A stretch of 45,664 bases of DNA from RGIG9608 sp045612365. Lineage in GTDB: Bacteria; Bacteroidota; Bacteroidia; Bacteroidales; Paludibacteraceae. This document shows, in pieces, positions 24,871-34,080 of this stretch. A program made the translations under genes and the position numbers. Under the pieces are notes generated by a model that ran no database searches, was not told the DNA's origin, and saw only the letters and a list, made by a program, of their open reading frames with translations. Every line of letters starts with the position of its first letter. The first letter of the stretch is position 1. The stretch lies in assembly GCA_045612365.1 (NCBI GenBank), contig JAZKYY010000015.1, forward strand, positions 1 through 45,664, written 5' to 3'.

Positions 24871-26088
24871 TTATGAAAGCATCGCTACTACACGCTTTAA
24901 GGCATCGATAAAGATATCAATTTCAGTTTTGGTGTTGTACACAGCAAACGACATTCGTACCGTTCCAGAAATGCCCAAGCTATCCATTAATGGTTGAGCA
25001 CAATGATGACCCGTTCGCACAGCAATACCCAACTTATCAAGCAACATTCCAATATCGTAAGGATGTATATCCGAAACAACAAACGAAATAACCCCCGATT
25101 TTTCGTGAGACGTTCCAATAATCAGAACTCCTTCCACCTCCATCAGGCGTTGAGTGGCGTATGATAGTAATTCGTATTCGTGCGCACGAACGTTTTCAAG
25201 TCCAAAGAACGAAAGATAACGCAAAGCTTCGGCCAACGCAGTAGAGCCAACATAATCAGGTGTTCCCGCCTCAAACTTATAAGGCAATTCGTTGTATGTA
25301 GTTCTACTAAAAGAGACACGATCAATCATCTCTCCCCCTCCCTGATATGGTGGCAACAGGTTGAGCAAATCTTCTTTCCCATACAAAACACCAATCCCAG
25401 TAGGCGCATAAACCTTATGACCCGAGAAGGCATAAAAATCAACATCAAGATCTCGAACATTAACCTCAAGATGAGGGATTGCTTGAGCACCATCGACAAG
25501 CACTTTCACTCCCTTTTGATGTGCTATTTGTACAATGGTTTTAATAGGGTTAATTGTTCCAAGCACATTAGAAACGTGAGCCACAGAGACAATTTTAGTT
25601 TTTTCACTAAAAAGCGACTCGTAATGCTCCAAATCCAACTCTCCTAAAGCATTAAGTTTTATTATCTTCAGCTTAAGTCCTTTTTTTTCGGCAACTAACT
25701 GCCAGGGAACAATATTGGAATGATGCTCCATTTCGGAAAGAATTATCTCATCCCCTCTATCGCAAAAACGTTCACAGAAAGAATTTGCTACTAAATTTAT
25801 CGCCTCTGTTGTTCCTCGTGTAAAAATCACCTCGCACGACTTTGGAGCATTAATATATTGAGCAACGTAAGCACGTGCATTCTCATGCTCTTCAGTAGCT
25901 TTCTGACTCAAGAAATGCACTCCTCGATGAATGTTTGCATTCTGAGTTGTGTAAGCACTTTGTATTTTTTCCAATACGACGTTAGGTTTTTGCGTTGTAG
26001 CCGCATTATCAAAGTAAACCAAAGGTTTATTGTAAACCTTCTGACAAAGAATAGGAAAGTCTTTTCGTATTTCTTCAACCGAAAACAT
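24871..26088 (-). CDS. sufS: SufS-type cysteine desulfurase
   Basis: The 405-residue PLP enzyme has the class II desulfurase features: NAATTQKP near 28, the PLP Lys225 in FSGHKVYAPTGIG, and the persulfide Cys363 in RTGHHCAQPL, on a short loop as in SufS. It supplies sulfur for iron-sulfur cluster assembly. No sufB, sufC, sufD or sufE is adjacent; instead it follows the ompH/skp gene by 17 nt, apparently as the last gene of the outer-membrane assembly run. The start MFSVEEIRKDFP is standard. Confidence 0.94.
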   Translation of the reverse strand: MFSVEEIRKDFPILCQKVYNKPLVYFDNAATTQKPNVVLEKIQSAYTTQNANIHRGVHFLSQKATEEHENARAYVAQYINAPKSCEVIFTRGTTEAINLVANSFCERFCDRGDEIILSEMEHHSNIVPWQLVAEKKGLKLKIIKLNALGELDLEHYESLFSEKTKIVSVAHVSNVLGTINPIKTIVQIAHQKGVKVLVDGAQAIPHLEVNVRDLDVDFYAFSGHKVYAPTGIGVLYGKEDLLNLLPPYQGGGEMIDRVSFSRTTYNELPYKFEAGTPDYVGSTALAEALRYLSFFGLENVRAHEYELLSYATQRLMEVEGVLIIGTSHEKSGVISFVVSDIHPYDIGMLLDKLGIAVRTGHHCAQPLMDSLGISGTVRMSFAVYNTKTEIDIFIDALKRVVAMLS

Positions 26089-26105
26089 CTACTCGCTTGA
26101 TTTTT

Positions 26106-26621
26106 TTACTTTGAATAACCTAATTTATGAAGCACCTCATCGCTAATATCAATTTTTGGTGCGGCAAAAATAATTCCTGCAGCAGAAGAACGATCAATTA
26201 CCATTTGATAAAAACGTTCTTCACAAACTTCTTGAACAGCAGTATAAATTTCGTCTTGAAGAGGCTTCATCAAACTACTACGTTTTTTGAAAAGTTCTCC
26301 ATCAGGGCCAAAATAATCGTGCTTTAGTTTATTTGCGTTTTTCTCTTTTTCAAGAATTTCATCCTCACGCTTCTTCTTCATCTCGTCCGACAAAAACACC
26401 AACTCCGTTTGAAAGTTCTTTCGCATTGTTTGCACCTCTTCCAGTGCGACCTCTATCTCTTTTTGCCATTTGTTTGACAATATGTTCAATTGCTCATTAG
26501 CAGTTTCATAAGAAGGAATATTTTTCATCACATATTGCAAATCAATAACTGCTATCTTCTGCGCATGAGCAAATGCAACAAAAAACAAACTTGCAAATAA
26601 AATTAGAAAGAGTTTTTTCAT
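26106..26621 (-). CDS. OmpH/Skp family periplasmic chaperone
   Basis: The 171-residue product has a signal peptide (MKKLFLILFASLFFVAFAHA) followed by Gln at the first mature position. It then has the Skp/OmpH pattern IAVIDLQYVMKNIPSY and a long charged coiled coil (about 50-120), ending in a short strand region (GIIFAAPKIDISDEVLHKLG). Skp-type chaperones hold unfolded outer-membrane proteins in the periplasm. It lies 10 nt after bamA, as in many genomes of the phylum. Only one copy is present, whereas two tandem copies are common elsewhere. Confidence 0.92.
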   Translation of the reverse strand: MKKLFLILFASLFFVAFAHAQKIAVIDLQYVMKNIPSYETANEQLNILSNKWQKEIEVALEEVQTMRKNFQTELVFLSDEMKKKREDEILEKEKNANKLKHDYFGPDGELFKKRSSLMKPLQDEIYTAVQEVCEERFYQMVIDRSSAAGIIFAAPKIDISDEVLHKLGYSK

Positions 26622-26631
26622 AACACCACTT

Positions 26632-29214
26632 TTAGAATTCTTGACCTAACACAAAACTCCAATTGCTACCGCTGTATTCTTTTGAACCATTGATTTTATC
26701 AAAACCATAACCCCAATCGATACCCAATAAACCAAACATTGGCAAATAAAGACGAATACCAACTCCTGCAGAACGTTTTAGGTCAAACGGATTGAATTTC
26801 TTAAACTCGCTCCAGCAATTTCCCGCTTCAAAAAATGCCAATGCCCAAATATTTGTAGTTTGATTCAAAAGAATTGGATATCTAAATTCCAAAGTTAGAC
26901 GCGTATACAAATTACCGTTGTACCATCCATCTGAGCTGGTTGGAGTAAGCGCTCCTGATTCATAACCTCTCAGTCCAATAGTTTCAGTTCCAGCAGAAGA
27001 ATAACCAGACATTCCATCTCCACCTACCACAAATTTACCAAACGGACTTTGTTTGTATTTATTGAAATATCCTAAAAAACCAAACTCAGCACGAGCCATT
27101 AACACAAATTTTTCATCTTTGGTAAGCGGAGTAAACGTTTTTGCAGAAAATTTCCATTTATGATATTCTATTAACTTATTTCTTTCCTCTACAGGCAAAT
27201 TCTTATAATAATTATCTCTATCTTCACCTTTAAGTTTACTAAATGCAGAATAAGGAGGGGTTATTTGCAAAGAGAGCAAAAAAGCTGACCCACGACGGGT
27301 ATAAATAGGATTACTTATTGAGTTTCTACTAAAATTCAAACTCAATGACAAATCATTACAAACTCCATTTTCAAATCCGAAATAATATTTATACCAATTT
27401 TGAAGTTTATAACGTTGGTAAGAAAGTTCTCCATAGAAAGTAAAATAATCATCTGGCCAACTAAGTCTCTTTCCAAATCCTACTGATACTCCCAAAGTAT
27501 GCAAATATTTTGTTGGATCATAATCTGTTGAATAATAGCTATTTCCTGCATAATCAGAACCATAATAACTATAGTACATATTATTAAAATAATTAGAATA
27601 AGAACTACTTATACCTGTTTGTATAGAGTAGTATGCCGAAACAGAAAGTGAGTTCGGTCTTTTTCCTCCCAACCATGGTTCCAAGAACGAAATACTATAG
27701 GATTGATAATAAATACCATTAGTTTGAGCCTTAATACTCAACGTTTGTCCCTCACCTTGCGGAACAATTCGATAAGAATCTTTATTAAACAAATTCTGAA
27801 TAGCAAAATTCGTAAACTTCAAACCCAAAGAGCCCACTAAACCATTTGCTCCCCAACCTGCAGAAAGTTCAATTTGGTCACTACTTTTTGTTTCTAGGTT
27901 ATAGACAATATCTACTGTTCCATTTTCTTGGTCTGGCTGAATATCAACTCCCTGATAAAGTTTTTCTTCATCAAAATGTTTCATTTGAGCAAGTTCTCTC
28001 AAAGTACGAATTAAATCCTCTTGACTATAAAGTTGACCTGGTTTTGTACGCAACTCGCGACGAATAACATGCTCATAAAGACGAGTATTTCCATTGATAA
28101 TCACATTTCTAATAGTTGCTTGCTTTCCTTCATACATTCGCATTTCTATATCAATAGAATCACCTTCAACATTCGTTTCTACTGGATCAATGTTGAAAAA
28201 CAAATAACCATTGTTTTTATAAAGATTAGCAACAGCATCATCGTCTTCCACCAAACGCTTGTTCATCTGCTTTTGGTTGTATACGCTACCTTTCTTGATA
28301 TTCAGCACACGATCTAGAATATCACTCGGATACTGAGTATTTCCAATCCATTTGATATTACGGAAATAATATTTTTTCCCTTCCTCTACCGTAATATAAA
28401 CGTCTTTGTATTTTTCATTGATTTGAACAACACTATCTGAAACAATAGCCGCATCTCGGTAACCTATTTCATTATATTTTTGAAGTAAAGCCAATTTATC
28501 TTCTTCATATTTTTCTGAAATAAATTTCTTGCTACGAAAAAGATTAAGAATATTTTTTCGGCGATTGGTTTTTTTCATCGCCTTATCAATCTGATTTAGC
28601 GAAAGAGCCTCATTTCCGGTAATATAAATTTCATTTACGCGAACTTTATTTTTCTTATCAACGTAAATATCAACAACCACATTACCTTTTTGTTCTTCCG
28701 ACTCTATTTGACGAATTCGAATAAAAGCATTTGAATAACCTTTGTCATCAAGGTATTTTTTTATTGTTTGCTCACTTCTATCAATAATATCTTTTGTTAT
28801 TTGAGTTCCTTTCGAAATGGCAATTTTAGGTTCCAAATCCTCAACTTCAGATTTTTTAAGACCAGTAAAATTTACTCCAGCAACACGAGGATTCTGTTTC
28901 AACTCTATTGTCAGCCAGATTTTACCATTTTCTATTTTATCTGCAAAAATTTTAACCTCCGAAAAAAGTGATTGTTTCCAAAAACGTTTTATTGAATTGG
29001 TAATTTCAGGTCCAGGAACTTTAATTGTTTGACCAACTTTAAGGCCTGAAAAACCAATCAAAACATAATCTTCATAAGAATCCGCCCCTCTAACAGCGAT
29101 ATTGGCAATCTCATACTCTTTTGCCGAAGAAGAAGTGTAATTTATATCCGGATTCTCCTGAGCTACGAGCGCAACACAAAAAAATAAAAATATGAAAACA
29201 AATCTTAATTTCAT
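26632..29214 (-). CDS. bamA: Outer membrane protein assembly factor BamA
   Basis: The product has about 860 residues with a signal peptide (MKLRFVFIFLFFCVALVA) followed by Gln. Five POTRA repeats occupy about 30-420 (for example IANIAVRGADSYEDYVLIGFSG, noted by NIAVRG; later KVRVNEIYITGNEAL and ATIRNVIINGNTRLYEHVIRREL, noted by IINGNTRLYE). A 16-strand barrel follows with AELSAGWG-type strands, VVGGDGMSG, IGLRGYESGALTP containing the conserved RGY-type L6 loop, and a terminal FVLGQEF. It inserts beta-barrels into the outer membrane. The frame is open to 29277, but that extension lacks a signal peptide and overlaps uppS; the ATG at 29214 leaves a 22-nt gap. Confidence 0.96.
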   Translation of the reverse strand: MKLRFVFIFLFFCVALVAQENPDINYTSSSAKEYEIANIAVRGADSYEDYVLIGFSGLKVGQTIKVPGPEITNSIKRFWKQSLFSEVKIFADKIENGKIWLTIELKQNPRVAGVNFTGLKKSEVEDLEPKIAISKGTQITKDIIDRSEQTIKKYLDDKGYSNAFIRIRQIESEEQKGNVVVDIYVDKKNKVRVNEIYITGNEALSLNQIDKAMKKTNRRKNILNLFRSKKFISEKYEEDKLALLQKYNEIGYRDAAIVSDSVVQINEKYKDVYITVEEGKKYYFRNIKWIGNTQYPSDILDRVLNIKKGSVYNQKQMNKRLVEDDDAVANLYKNNGYLFFNIDPVETNVEGDSIDIEMRMYEGKQATIRNVIINGNTRLYEHVIRRELRTKPGQLYSQEDLIRTLRELAQMKHFDEEKLYQGVDIQPDQENGTVDIVYNLETKSSDQIELSAGWGANGLVGSLGLKFTNFAIQNLFNKDSYRIVPQGEGQTLSIKAQTNGIYYQSYSISFLEPWLGGKRPNSLSVSAYYSIQTGISSSYSNYFNNMYYSYYGSDYAGNSYYSTDYDPTKYLHTLGVSVGFGKRLSWPDDYFTFYGELSYQRYKLQNWYKYYFGFENGVCNDLSLSLNFSRNSISNPIYTRRGSAFLLSLQITPPYSAFSKLKGEDRDNYYKNLPVEERNKLIEYHKWKFSAKTFTPLTKDEKFVLMARAEFGFLGYFNKYKQSPFGKFVVGGDGMSGYSSAGTETIGLRGYESGALTPTSSDGWYNGNLYTRLTLEFRYPILLNQTTNIWALAFFEAGNCWSEFKKFNPFDLKRSAGVGIRLYLPMFGLLGIDWGYGFDKINGSKEYSGSNWSFVLGQEF

Positions 29215-29236
29215 TACTTTCTTTTTGCTTATAGTT

Positions 29237-29977
29237 CTATAACTTTTCGTAGCGACGATTACGTTGTTGATACTCAAAAATCGCTTTATAGAATTCCTCC
29301 GAGCGAAAATCTGGCCAACAAACTTCTGCGAAATAAAGTTCTGAATAAGCCAATTGCCACAATAAAAAATTACTTATTCTTAATTCGCCACTAGTACGAA
29401 TCAAAAGGTCTGGATCCGGAATGTTTTTCGTTGTCAAACAATTGGAGACTAACTTTTCGTCAATATCATCAATTGAGATTTCATTATTTTGGATTTTCCG
29501 ACCTATAGTCTTAGCCATATCTATAATTTCCCAACGAGCCGAATAGCTCAAAGCTAAAACAAGTGTCAATCCTGTATTTTGAGAAGTATAATCAATACAT
29601 CCTTGCAATTTTTCTCTCACCTTCAGAGGCATTCTTGCCATATCCCCTATCACTTGCAAACGAATGTTATTCTTATGAAGCGTCGGAGTTTCCTTCTCAA
29701 TGCTATCCACCAAAATTGCCATCAAAGCATCGACTTCAGCTTGTGGGCGTCCCCAGTTTTCAGTTGAAAAAGTATAAAGAGTTAAATACTTTATTCCCAA
29801 ACGTGTTGCAGTTTCTGTTATTTCTCTTACAGAAACAACTCCATTTTGATGCCCTACCACACGTTCAAAACCTCGCTCTTTTGCCCAACGTCCATTCCCA
29901 TCCATTATGATGGCAATATGAACAGGCAACTGATCAAGATTTATTTTTTCTTTATATGATTCCATTTTTTCAACCAT
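29237..29977 (-). CDS. uppS: Isoprenyl transferase (undecaprenyl diphosphate synthase)
   Basis: The cis-prenyltransferase of about 246 residues has the substrate motif IAIIMDGNGRWAKERG with the catalytic Asp (residue 26 from the long start), then TLYTFSTENWGRP, and the C-terminal DLLIRTSGELRISNFLLWQ (noted by LIRTSGELRISNF). It makes the C55 lipid carrier for peptidoglycan and surface glycans. A start at 29977 leaves 1 nt after the DUF6089 stop; an alternative ATG at 29965 (MESYKEKI) is equally possible. Confidence 0.96.
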   Translation of the reverse strand: MVEKMESYKEKINLDQLPVHIAIIMDGNGRWAKERGFERVVGHQNGVVSVREITETATRLGIKYLTLYTFSTENWGRPQAEVDALMAILVDSIEKETPTLHKNNIRLQVIGDMARMPLKVREKLQGCIDYTSQNTGLTLVLALSYSARWEIIDMAKTIGRKIQNNEISIDDIDEKLVSNCLTTKNIPDPDLLIRTSGELRISNFLLWQLAYSELYFAEVCWPDFRSEEFYKAIFEYQQRNRRYEKL

Positions 29978-29978
29978 A

Positions 29979-30614
29979 TTATTTCAGTCCACTATGACAA
30001 GTTGGACATATTTTCCAAAAATCAACTGACAACGAAAGAGTTATTTTCGAATACCAATCGTTGTTCATAAAAGCTCCTTTATTCAACCCTCTTGGATTAT
30101 CTATTTTGTCAAAATCATCGGCAAAAACCTTCTCCATACTCCAGGCAATGCCTAAGTTGATTCTTTCCGACAATTTGAATTTTCCTCCAACTCCAAAAGG
30201 CAACACAAAAGCTGCAGAATTATCATACATTACACAGCCTATTCCCAAAAAAATATAAGGTGTTGCTCTTTTTGTAGTAGATTTTAATTGATCTATTCCA
30301 AAATCAAAAAAATTAAATTCTGCTATCGCTTCTATATCAACAAAATTTGTCTTCGTTTTTTCTCTAAGCTCAAAAGCAGGAACCTGCAGAAAACCTCCAC
30401 TTGCATGCAAGCCAAAAGAATAACGTTTATCTAGTTTGTACTTAAAAAATCCACCATAAGTCGCACCCATATTTGTAAAAGGAATCTTATTGGCATCTCC
30501 TAGATAAAAAGCTCCTCCACCTTGCACTCCCACCTCTGCAATGTATCTTTCCTGAGAAAAAACAGAACCAAAGACTACAAAGAACATCAAAGAAAATACG
30601 ACAAAAACCCTCAT
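29979..30614 (-). CDS. DUF6089 family outer-membrane beta-barrel protein
   Basis: The 211-residue product has a signal peptide (MRVFVVFSLMFFVVFGSVFS) followed by Gln. It then has an eight-strand-barrel-like series of alternating strands: EVGVQGGGAFYLGDANK, GATYGGFFKYKLDKRYSFGL and AAFVLPFGVGGKFKLSERINLGI (noted by their cores GGGAFYLGD, GGFFKYKL, LPFGVGGKF). The GxGAxYLGDxN opening and the position directly ahead of uppS and bamA are typical of the DUF6089 family. The role is unknown; the context suggests an envelope-assembly part. It appears to be the first gene of the uppS-bamA-ompH-sufS run. Confidence 0.87.
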   Translation of the reverse strand: MRVFVVFSLMFFVVFGSVFSQERYIAEVGVQGGGAFYLGDANKIPFTNMGATYGGFFKYKLDKRYSFGLHASGGFLQVPAFELREKTKTNFVDIEAIAEFNFFDFGIDQLKSTTKRATPYIFLGIGCVMYDNSAAFVLPFGVGGKFKLSERINLGIAWSMEKVFADDFDKIDNPRGLNKGAFMNNDWYSKITLSLSVDFWKICPTCHSGLK

Positions 30615-30686
30615 TTCAAAAAAAAATCTTTCGCCACAAACTTAAAACGTATTTTTCTTCGTATTATTGTTTCACAATAAGAAATG

Positions 30687-30694
30687 CAAAGGTA
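30687..30694 (-). promoter_or_regulatory. Promoter -7 box for the DUF6089-uppS-bamA run
   Basis: On the minus strand TACCTTTG is an exact consensus match about 70 nt before the DUF6089 start. No TTTG box is seen 19 nt upstream. Confidence 0.5.
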
Positions 30695-30725
30695 GTAAAA
30701 AATAGCATTTTGAACGGAGACGAAA

Positions 30726-31103
30726 TTAAAATTCACCTTCAAAATAGTTCTCCAAATCGCGACGTTCTTTTTTAGTAGGCCTGCCAGTTCCTTTTGGGCG
30801 ATAAATCGTAGTAGAACGTGCTATTTGCAACATTTCCAACTGCGCCAAATCAGTTCGATCTTCAATATACTGCGGCAATAATTTAGCAGAAACTCTACCA
30901 TTTGGAAGTTGCAAAACCAAGAATTCATACAAAACCGCACCTTTCCTTATTTCTACCACATCGCCAATAGAGATATTCCTAGAAGGTTTAGCAGCCTGCT
31001 TATTGACTCGCACTTTGCCATTTTTACAAGAATCTGCAGCCAAAGTCCGTGTCTTAAACTGACGAATTTCCCACAAAAATTTATCAATACGAACCTCAAG
31101 CAT
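30726..31103 (-). CDS. S4-domain RNA-binding protein (Hsp15-like)
   Basis: The 125-residue protein opens with an S4 domain (VRIDKFLWEIRQFKTRTLAADSCKNGKVRVNKQ, noted by RIDKFLWEIRQFKTR and GKVRVN), and ends in a basic tail with RPKGTGRPTKKERRDL, as in heat-shock protein 15. Hsp15 binds stalled 50S subunits carrying peptidyl-tRNA and moves the tRNA to the P site. It follows pth by 8 nt, and the pairing with peptidyl-tRNA hydrolase fits a ribosome-rescue theme. Confidence 0.9.
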   Translation of the reverse strand: MLEVRIDKFLWEIRQFKTRTLAADSCKNGKVRVNKQAAKPSRNISIGDVVEIRKGAVLYEFLVLQLPNGRVSAKLLPQYIEDRTDLAQLEMLQIARSTTIYRPKGTGRPTKKERRDLENYFEGEF

Positions 31104-31111
31104 CTTCTTTT

Positions 31112-31675
31112 TTACTTGTTATTGTAAGCATTCATCGTATTTTGGATTCCTGCTAAGCAAAAACTGCGTATAATTTCCACAGCCAAATCAATACGAGGCT
31201 GCAGAACAAGTTGCTCCTCTTCAGAAAAACGCCCCAAAACAAAGTTTACCTGAGCTCCTTTTGGAAAATCATTTCCTATACCCATTCTCAAACGGCAATA
31301 TGCATTTGTTCCTAAAATTTCCTGAATATTTTTTAGTCCATTATGCCCAGCATCACTGCCCTTAGGTTTGAGTCGCAAAGTGCCAAGCGGAAGTGCCAAA
31401 TCATCGACAACAATTAATAGATTTTCTAAAGGAATTTTTTCTTTCTGCATCCAATAACGAACAGCATTTCCACTCAAGTTTACAAAAGTTGACGGTTTAA
31501 GTAGAAACAATGTTCGACCTTTCAAAGAAACTTTAGAAACCGAACCGTATCTATTTTCTTCAAAAACAACGTTGGACACTTTAGCAAAAGCATCCAACGT
31601 ATCAAATCCTATATTGTGTCGAGTATGTTCATATTCTTTGCCGACATTACCCAACCCGACAATCAAATATTTCAT
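31112..31675 (-). CDS. pth: Peptidyl-tRNA hydrolase
   Basis: The 187-residue enzyme has the full Pth motif set: GLGNVGKEYEHTRHNIGFD (active-site Asn10 and catalytic His20), STFVNLSG, VVDDLALPLGTLRLKPKGSDAGHNGLKNI (noted by DDLALPLG and GGHNGLK-like AGHNGLKN). It cleaves peptidyl-tRNA released from stalled ribosomes. It lies between rplY (5 nt gap) and the S4-domain gene (8 nt gap), forming a compact three-gene translation operon. Confidence 0.97.
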   Translation of the reverse strand: MKYLIVGLGNVGKEYEHTRHNIGFDTLDAFAKVSNVVFEENRYGSVSKVSLKGRTLFLLKPSTFVNLSGNAVRYWMQKEKIPLENLLIVVDDLALPLGTLRLKPKGSDAGHNGLKNIQEILGTNAYCRLRMGIGNDFPKGAQVNFVLGRFSEEEQLVLQPRIDLAVEIIRSFCLAGIQNTMNAYNNK

Positions 31676-31680
31676 TCCTC

Positions 31681-32253
31681 TTATTTATTTGCAGCAGCAA
31701 TTCCACGAGCAGCACGTGTCAAACGACAAGAAGCTACTACTGTGTTAGGAGCATTCAAAACTTCAACACCTTCGAATGACAATCCTTTTACTTGAATAGT
31801 TTTACCCAATTCCAATTTTTCTACATTAACAACCAATGTATCTGGAATTTTTTCAAATTGACCTTTAACTTTTAATTTTCTTGTATCCAAGGTCAATTTA
31901 CCACCGGCACGAACACCAACAGAAAGACCTTCCAATTTTACAGGCACTTCAATAGCAACTGGCTTATTGTCAACAATTTCAAAAAAGTCAATATGCAAAA
32001 TATTATCTTTTACTGGGTGAAATTGAATTTCCTTCATTACCGCATTTGCTTTCTTATCTCCAATTGTCAATTCAACAATATAAACATTTGGAGTATAAAT
32101 CAAATTGCGAAGATCAGAAACTTTAACTTGAAAATGTACATTTTCTTTTCCTCCATAAAGCACACATGGTACCAACTCCGAATTTCTCAAGGCTTTTGTA
32201 GCCGATTTTCCCAAACCTTCACGTAAGGTTCCTTCTAGTTTAAATGTTTTCAT
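31681..32253 (-). CDS. rplY: 50S ribosomal protein L25/general stress protein Ctc
   Basis: The 190-residue protein has the N-terminal 5S-rRNA-binding L25 domain (LEGTLREGLGKSATKALR ... VPCVLYGG, to about 90) and the extra C-terminal beta domain of the long Ctc/TL5 form (DFFEIVDNKPVAIEVPVKLEG onward). The rplY-pth pairing is very common. The gene heads the rplY-pth-S4 operon, with a TACCTTTG box about 80 nt upstream. Confidence 0.95.
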   Translation of the reverse strand: MKTFKLEGTLREGLGKSATKALRNSELVPCVLYGGKENVHFQVKVSDLRNLIYTPNVYIVELTIGDKKANAVMKEIQFHPVKDNILHIDFFEIVDNKPVAIEVPVKLEGLSVGVRAGGKLTLDTRKLKVKGQFEKIPDTLVVNVEKLELGKTIQVKGLSFEGVEVLNAPNTVVASCRLTRAARGIAAANK

Positions 32254-32331
32254 TTTAATCTTTTTTTGTGTTACTCAAAATTAAACGCTGTTTTGGGCTA
32301 ATTTCCCATCACACTCTTATAAAATCGGGCG

Positions 32332-32339
32332 CAAAGGTA
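32332..32339 (-). promoter_or_regulatory. Promoter -7 box for rplY-pth-S4
   Basis: On the minus strand TACCTTTG is an exact consensus match, giving a leader of about 70 nt before the rplY start. No good TTTG box is seen 19 nt upstream. Confidence 0.5.
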
Positions 32340-32434
32340 GTAAAATTAATTTAATCAACCCATCTTCTCCTCAAAATATTTTACACACCTTAGATTTCTT
32401 ACAATTTTAGTAAGTTTTTTTATCTCTCTTCTTT

Positions 32435-34051
32435 TTACTTGTACATTTTTTCTCTAAGGATTTTTATGTCGTCCGAAGTAAGATAGTCTTCGTAGTCCAT
32501 ATATTTGTCTATAATTCCGTTAGGTGTAAGTTCAATAATTCTATTGCAAACGGTTTGAACAAATTCTCGGTCATGTGATGCCATCAAGATGTTTCCTTTG
32601 AAATTAATCAACGTATTGTTAAATGCTTGGATTGATTCCAAATCGAGATGGTTGGCAGGAGAGTCTAGCATCATCACATTGGCATTACGGAGCATCATAC
32701 GAGCAATCATACAACGCATTTTTTCGCCTCCAGAAAGTACACTCGCACGTTTATATATTTCCTCGCCAGAAAAAAGCATTTTCCCTAAATATCCACGAAT
32801 AAAAACTTCGGTAGTATCACTTGAAAACTGACCTAGCCAATCGACCAACGACAGATCGTTATTAAAAAATGCTGAGTTATCCAGTGGAAGATAAGCATTT
32901 GTAATGGTAATTCCCCAATTGTATTTCCCTTCAAAATTTTTGTCATTCCCGTTTAGAATTTCAAAAAAAGCAGTCATTGCACGTGCGTCTTTTGAAATAA
33001 GTGCAATTTTATCGTTTTTCTCAACATTGAAACTTACACTTTTGAAAAGCACAGTTCCATCATCTGCAGTTTTGCCAAGTCCGTTTACTTCCAACACCAT
33101 GTTGCCTGGTTCGCGTTCAGGAGTAAAAATAATTGCAGGGTATTTACGTGTCGAAGGTTGTATTTCTTCTACGTTTAGTTTCTCTAACATTTTTCTACGG
33201 CTCGTAGCTTGTTTGCTTTTTGCCACATTGGCACTAAATCGACGAATAAATTCTTCTAGTTCCTTACGTTTTTCTTCTGCTTTTTTGTTTTGGTTTTGTA
33301 ATTGACGAAGAGCTAATTGGCTTGATTCGTACCAAAACGTATAATTCCCAGCAAAAAGTGTAACCTTATTATAGTCGATATCAACCGTATGTGTACAAAC
33401 TGAATCCAAGAAATGTCGGTCGTGACTAACTACCAAAACGGTATTTTCGTAATTTGCCAGATAATTTTCGAGCCACATTACAGCCTCCATGTCAAGGTCA
33501 TTTGTTGGCTCATCGAGCAGTAGATTATCTGGTTTGCCAAACAATGCTCTTGCTAACAAAATACGCACCTTTTCTTTCGCACTCAACTCTCCCATTAGTT
33601 GATAATGCAAATCTTCTTTTATTCCTAATCCACTTAAAAGGGAAGCGGCATTTGATTCAGCATTCCACCCATCCATTTCGGCAAACTTTTCTTCTAACTC
33701 TGCCGCACGAATTCCATCTTCTTCCGAAAAATCCTCTTTCATGTAAATAAGATCTTTTTCTTCTTTTACTTTCCAAAGCATTTCATTTCCCATCATCACT
33801 GTATCAATTACAGTTAGAGCGTCAAACTCAAAGTGGTTTTGTTTCAATACAGAAAGACGTTCGCCAGGGCCAAAGGTAATCTGTCCACGAGTAGGGTCAA
33901 GTTCTCCACTTATCATTCTAATAAGGGTAGATTTTCCAGCTCCATTGGCACCAATGATACCATAGCAATTACCATTGGTTAATTTAAGATTTACGTCAGA
34001 GAATAGAATACGTTTGCCAAATTGCATGGCAATGTTTGAAAGTGTTATCAT
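32435..34051 (-). CDS. ABC-F ATPase, YbiT type, with a degenerate second site
   Basis: The 538-residue protein has two ABC domains joined by the linker of ABC-F ribosome factors (about 240-310, with FSANVAKSKQATSRRKMLEKL). End-to-end it resembles E. coli YbiT. Domain 1 has an intact Walker A (GANGAGKS, 34-41) and Walker B with Asp180-Glu181, but its signature reads LSAKE (156-160). Domain 2 has a normal signature LSGGE (439-443), but no Walker A (LISKDARAMT at 351-360) and Ser464 in place of the catalytic Glu (LDSPANHLD). One composite ATP site is therefore intact and the other looks dead. No membrane segments are present, so it should act on ribosomes. Confidence 0.93.
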   Translation of the reverse strand: MITLSNIAMQFGKRILFSDVNLKLTNGNCYGIIGANGAGKSTLIRMISGELDPTRGQITFGPGERLSVLKQNHFEFDALTVIDTVMMGNEMLWKVKEEKDLIYMKEDFSEEDGIRAAELEEKFAEMDGWNAESNAASLLSGLGIKEDLHYQLMGELSAKEKVRILLARALFGKPDNLLLDEPTNDLDMEAVMWLENYLANYENTVLVVSHDRHFLDSVCTHTVDIDYNKVTLFAGNYTFWYESSQLALRQLQNQNKKAEEKRKELEEFIRRFSANVAKSKQATSRRKMLEKLNVEEIQPSTRKYPAIIFTPEREPGNMVLEVNGLGKTADDGTVLFKSVSFNVEKNDKIALISKDARAMTAFFEILNGNDKNFEGKYNWGITITNAYLPLDNSAFFNNDLSLVDWLGQFSSDTTEVFIRGYLGKMLFSGEEIYKRASVLSGGEKMRCMIARMMLRNANVMMLDSPANHLDLESIQAFNNTLINFKGNILMASHDREFVQTVCNRIIELTPNGIIDKYMDYEDYLTSDDIKILREKMYK

Positions 34052-34080
34052 TTTTCGGTTAAATAAGTGTGTTACAAAAA

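Noticed and set aside
32398..32421. Hairpin CTTAC...GTAAG followed by T7, plus orientation
   Set aside because: No plus-strand gene ends nearby, and on the minus strand it lacks a T-tract, so it was not called as the ABC-F terminator.
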